From the NCBI GenBank assembly GCA_017646225.1, contig JAGCMZ010000137.1:1-10437 (forward strand): a stretch of 10,437 bases of DNA, given 5' to 3'. A program made the position numbers and the translations under genes. Under the pieces are notes generated by a model, which did not search any database, was not told the DNA's origin, and saw nothing but the letters and a program-made list of their open reading frames with translations. Every line of letters starts with the position of its first letter. Positions within the stretch are counted from its first letter, which is position 1. Of the stretch, positions 8,001 to 10,437 are shown one piece after another. The stretch is from Paludibacteraceae bacterium (GTDB lineage Bacteria > Bacteroidota > Bacteroidia > Bacteroidales > Paludibacteraceae).

Positions 8001-8496
8001 TTGTGTTTGCTTTAGTAGGTTCTACGGTTAATCCTATACGACTGATTCCTTGCAAAAGACTGTCTCGCATGCCATGGGCAATGTCGAAAGTGTATGTTCC
8101 TAGCTTAGGGAATCGTATGTTGCGCATGTATAGTAAAGGCATATCGTGTTCGCTAATAATCGATTTGTTTATCCATTTCCCTTGGTTGTCAGCAAGATAA
8201 CAAGCTAATGTATCAATTGCTACCGTGCTATCGGGTGCCATAGAGTGTGTAAACAACCAGATATTTTGATACGGATACGAGTCGGTGTTTCTGATGTGCA
8301 GAATCACGTCATACCTGCCAATGGTATCCTCCATTACAACCTCAAACTGGGCAGGTTGATTCATATCCCATGCAGTAGGCGAGATGGATTGGTATTGTTC
8401 GTATGCGGTATTGCTGTGACAGGCACATAACCAAAGTAGAAGAACCAACCATCCCCACGATTTATGCTGGGTTATTGTCGTTTTGATTTCTATCAT
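7987..8496 (-). CDS. gldH: Gliding-motility-type lipoprotein GldH
   Basis: GldH is a lipoprotein needed for gliding in Flavobacterium johnsoniae, where the Gld proteins are tied to the type IX secretion apparatus; its molecular role is unknown. It also occurs in non-gliding Bacteroidales. The 169 residues begin with a basic n-region, a hydrophobic stretch (about 14-25) and a lipobox L23-C24-A25-C26, so C26 should be lipidated after signal peptidase II cleavage. The body carries family features: [14 protein letters not shown] (about 69-82), [12 protein letters not shown] (97-108) and, near the end, [19 protein letters not shown]. The only available ATG, at 8496, puts the start 35 bases inside ricT; no later start would keep the signal peptide. 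The gene also overlaps trmB by 14 bases. Its presence does not by itself show that the cell glides or secretes by T9SS. Confidence 0.9.
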   Translation of the reverse strand: MIEIKTTITQHKSWGWLVLLLWLCACHSNTAYEQYQSISPTAWDMNQPAQFEVVMEDTIGRYDVILHIRNTDSYPYQNIWLFTHSMAPDSTVAIDTLACYLADNQGKWINKSIISEHDMPLLYMRNIRFPKLGTYTFDIAHGMRDSLLQGISRIGLTVEPTKANTNVEK

Positions 8497-9613
8497 GGTT
8501 TCTATATCTGTTTTTTCTTTTGTTCTTTTTCTTTTTACGCTTGTTCTGCGAATCGAAACGTGTAAGGCTACCTTCGCCTACCGATGTAGCAAAATCAATA
8601 ACAGGTGCCGTCTGTCTTGTGTTTTCGTCTAATAAATCGTCAGGTTTCTTGCCCTGTTTGTTCATTTCTATCACTTCTTTGGCCCTGTCTAACGATATTT
8701 CAACTAGATTTTGGGGCATGTTAGGTGCTGTAGAATAGGTCATTTTTCTTGCAAATGCATCCAACTTAAAGAAATAGTATGTTTCGTTGGTTGTTTCTAA
8801 TTGAACCGATTTGTCTGGAAATTCTTTGATAGCCTCAATGTAATTGTCCAATTCATAGTTTAGGCAACATTTTAGTTTGGCACATTGTCCAGCCAGTTTT
8901 TGAGGATTCATCGATAAGTCTTGAATGCGGGCTGCATTGGTGCCCACCGACGAAAATTTGCTTAAGAAAGTAGAACAACACAACTCTCTACCACAAGGAC
9001 CTGTGCCACCAATGCGACCTGCCTCTTGGCGAGCACCAATCTGCTTCATTTCAATGCGCACTTGGAATACCTCTGCCAACACCTTAATCAACTGTCTAAA
9101 GTCCACGCGTTCGTCGGCAATGTAGTAGAAAATAGCCTTGTTTCCGTCGCCTTGGTACTCCACATCGCCAATTTTCATATCCAAGTTAAGGTCTTTGGCA
9201 ATTTTACGGGTGCGTAGCATGGCATCGTGTTCTTTTGCCTTTGACTCTTCCCATTTTTCGATATCAGCAGGACGCGCCTTGCGGTAAACACGTCTTACCT
9301 CGTTTTTTTGTGGGTCGTATCCATTTTTGCGCATTTGTAAGGCAACTAAATAACCTTGCATGGTTACGGTACCAATGTCATGACCTGGATTTGATTCTAC
9401 GGCAACAATGTCGCCTTTCTCCAAATCAATGTTATTCGAGTTGAGGTAGTAACCTTTGCGGGTATTTTTGAATTGAACTTCGACATATTGGCAGCTTTCC
9501 TTATTGATTTCTATGTCGGCAAGCCAGTCGTGTATACTTAACATCTGACCAGAACTTTTTTTGCATCCGGCAGCTGTTAATCTTCTGTTTCCTGTATCTA
9601 ATGTGTAATCCAT
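8462..9613 (-). CDS. ricT: RicT/YaaT-like PSP1-domain protein
   Basis: This protein belongs to the PSP1 family, whose best known member is Bacillus RicT (YaaT). There it works with RicA and RicF as an iron-sulfur complex that steers RNase Y in mRNA processing. The PSP1 core is at about 45-290. Cysteine motifs are GGTGPCGRELCC (C207, C212, C213) and GQCAKLKCCLNYE (C244, C249, C250), likely cluster ligands by family analogy; C17 and C41 are extra. A Lys/Arg-rich low-complexity tail follows (about 357-383), which could bind RNA (inference). At 383 residues it is longer than Bacillus YaaT (about 275) because of N- and C-terminal additions. It starts 3 bases after the holB stop, repeating the holB-ricT adjacency known in other bacteria, and its tail codons overlap gldH by 35 bases. 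RicA and RicF are not in the window. Confidence 0.92.
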   Translation of the reverse strand: MDYTLDTGNRRLTAAGCKKSSGQMLSIHDWLADIEINKESCQYVEVQFKNTRKGYYLNSNNIDLEKGDIVAVESNPGHDIGTVTMQGYLVALQMRKNGYDPQKNEVRRVYRKARPADIEKWEESKAKEHDAMLRTRKIAKDLNLDMKIGDVEYQGDGNKAIFYYIADERVDFRQLIKVLAEVFQVRIEMKQIGARQEAGRIGGTGPCGRELCCSTFLSKFSSVGTNAARIQDLSMNPQKLAGQCAKLKCCLNYELDNYIEAIKEFPDKSVQLETTNETYYFFKLDAFARKMTYSTAPNMPQNLVEISLDRAKEVIEMNKQGKKPDDLLDENTRQTAPVIDFATSVGEGSLTRFDSQNKRKKKKNKRKNRYRNHDRNQNDNNPA

Positions 9614-9616
9614 TGG

Positions 9617-10437
9617 TTATTTTATTTTTGTCATCAACAAAAGACCTGTGTCAAATAACACAATCTTTCCATTGCCGTTCTGTTCAATGTCAGTTACAGC
9701 TTTGGCAAAGGTCTCCATGATAAATTCAATATTGTCAGTGCTCAAAAAACGAGCAAATTTGGGTGCAAAATCTTGTTCGTGTACTTCTAAATAGTTTAGT
9801 TCCCTTTTCCCAAAATGCATAATAAAACACTCGCGTGTAATGTGTTGTGCATACTGAAGAAAGTTCTTCATTTCTTCGCGTCCCATTTCGTGCAATTGCT
9901 CTGCCCATTGTTTTACGCCTAGTACATCGTGTCTTACCACCATGAGCATCAAGTTGCGATACAAATCAAAGTAGGTTTTGCTTTCACCTGCTTGCTGTTG
10001 CATCAACATCGCTTTGATGTAGTTCCCATTGGCAACGCGAGCAATCTCTTCTCCTACAATGGGTTGTAGGTCTTCCGTTGCAATGCCAGGGACATGAATC
10101 ATTTGCGTACGCGACGATATGGTTGTCAACAATTGTTCGGGTTGTTCGCTAACCAATATAAAGTACGTTTTTTCGGGTGGTTCCTCTAACAATTTGAGCA
10201 GTTTGTTGGCGCAGATGGTATTCATCTTTTCGGGTAGCCATATTATCATTGCCTTAAACTCACCCTGAAAACTTTTGTAATTCAGTTTACGCAATATTTC
10301 TTCACTCTCGCGGCTGTATATTTGCCCTTGTTTTCCATCTCCAATTTTATCCATCCATTGTTGGTACGAGAAATAGGGCGATTGTGTAATCATTTCCCGC
10401 CAATCTTCCAAAAAATCGTCGCAGATGGGTTCGGTAG
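9617..10437 (-). CDS. holB: DNA polymerase III delta' subunit (clamp loader), 5' end missing
   Basis: Delta' is the AAA+-fold stator of the bacterial clamp loader, which places the beta sliding clamp on primed DNA. The frame stays open to the right edge, so the TTG at 10411 is not the start: in-frame residues TEPICDDFLEDWREM precede and include it. About 273 residues are visible; the missing N-terminal part would hold the P-loop region and any zinc-binding cysteines. Family markers are MIIWLPEKMN, ANKLLKLLEEPPEKTYFILV and the sensor-1/SRC region TTISSRTQ, in which the usual Cys of SRC is Thr. The C-terminal two thirds are helical and diverged, as is normal for this subunit. The gene ends 3 bases before the ricT start and is the most upstream gene seen of the minus-strand block; the main promoter must be outside the window. 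Confidence 0.92.
   Translation of the reverse strand, partial: TEPICDDFLEDWREMITQSPYFSYQQWMDKIGDGKQGQIYSRESEEILRKLNYKSFQGEFKAMIIWLPEKMNTICANKLLKLLEEPPEKTYFILVSEQPEQLLTTISSRTQMIHVPGIATEDLQPIVGEEIARVANGNYIKAMLMQQQAGESKTYFDLYRNLMLMVVRHDVLGVKQWAEQLHEMGREEMKNFLQYAQHITRECFIMHFGKRELNYLEVHEQDFAPKFARFLSTDNIEFIMETFAKAVTDIEQNGNGKIVLFDTGLLLMTKIK

Noticed and set aside
8510..8516. A_AAA_AAC slippery heptamer in frame within the A-rich tail of ricT, close to the gldH start, suggesting a programmed frameshift fusion.
   Set aside because: gldH lies in the +1 frame relative to ricT, so a -1 slip would not enter it, and gldH has its own ATG and a signal peptide that would be useless in a fusion. The A-run is explained by Lys/Asn codons.
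1..10437. A search by eye for defence systems, mobile elements, CRISPR repeats, tRNAs or other accessory modules.
   Set aside because: All but about 90 bases are accounted for by recognised housekeeping genes and one terminator. No direct repeats, terminal inverted repeats, transposase motifs or tRNA-like folds were found.

Overview
The window is a stretch of a Bacteroidota chromosome, most likely from the order Bacteroidales or a close relative. The evidence is the product set (the lipoprotein GldH, found only in this phylum; a RicT/PSP1 protein next to holB; an Mrp ATPase without its usual CxxC; a two-transmembrane FtsH directly followed by cdsA), the near absence of Shine-Dalgarno sequences, a promoter-like TTTG/TAnnTTTG pair, and a moderately AT-rich composition. 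No tRNA, rRNA, CRISPR array, insertion sequence or phage gene is visible. Coding density is very high and no gene-free stretch exceeds about 70 bases.

Layout. On the plus strand, 1-701 holds the 3' part of a trimeric-type purine nucleoside phosphorylase. It converges on a minus-strand block filling the rest of the window, with stop codons only 6 bases apart. In transcription order (right to left) the block reads: holB (partial, runs off the right edge), ricT, gldH, trmB, mrp, rsfS, ftsH, cdsA, psd, a factor-independent terminator, then yifB/comM.

The nine genes from holB to psd are packed with gaps of 3-6 bases or overlaps of 4, 11, 14 and 35 bases, three of them ATGA stop/start overlaps, so translational coupling along one polycistronic unit is likely. 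A hairpin followed by T6 directly after psd marks the end of this unit. A well-spaced match to the Bacteroidota sigma-A promoter lies at the 3' end of mrp, just before rsfS, and could let rsfS-ftsH-cdsA-psd be transcribed on their own.

How the genes fit together. The block joins replication (clamp-loader delta'), an RNA-decay-linked regulator (RicT), a T9SS/gliding-associated lipoprotein (GldH), tRNA m7G46 modification (TrmB), iron-sulfur cluster delivery (Mrp), ribosome silencing (RsfS), membrane protein quality control (FtsH) and two steps of phosphatidylethanolamine synthesis (CdsA and Psd; the intermediate PssA step is not here). This is a housekeeping neighbourhood. I found no clearly new system. 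The points worth a second look are family-level sequence departures (Mrp without CxxC, PNP with Asp at the base-specificity position, orphan RicT), the internal promoter and the unusually long ricT/gldH overlap.
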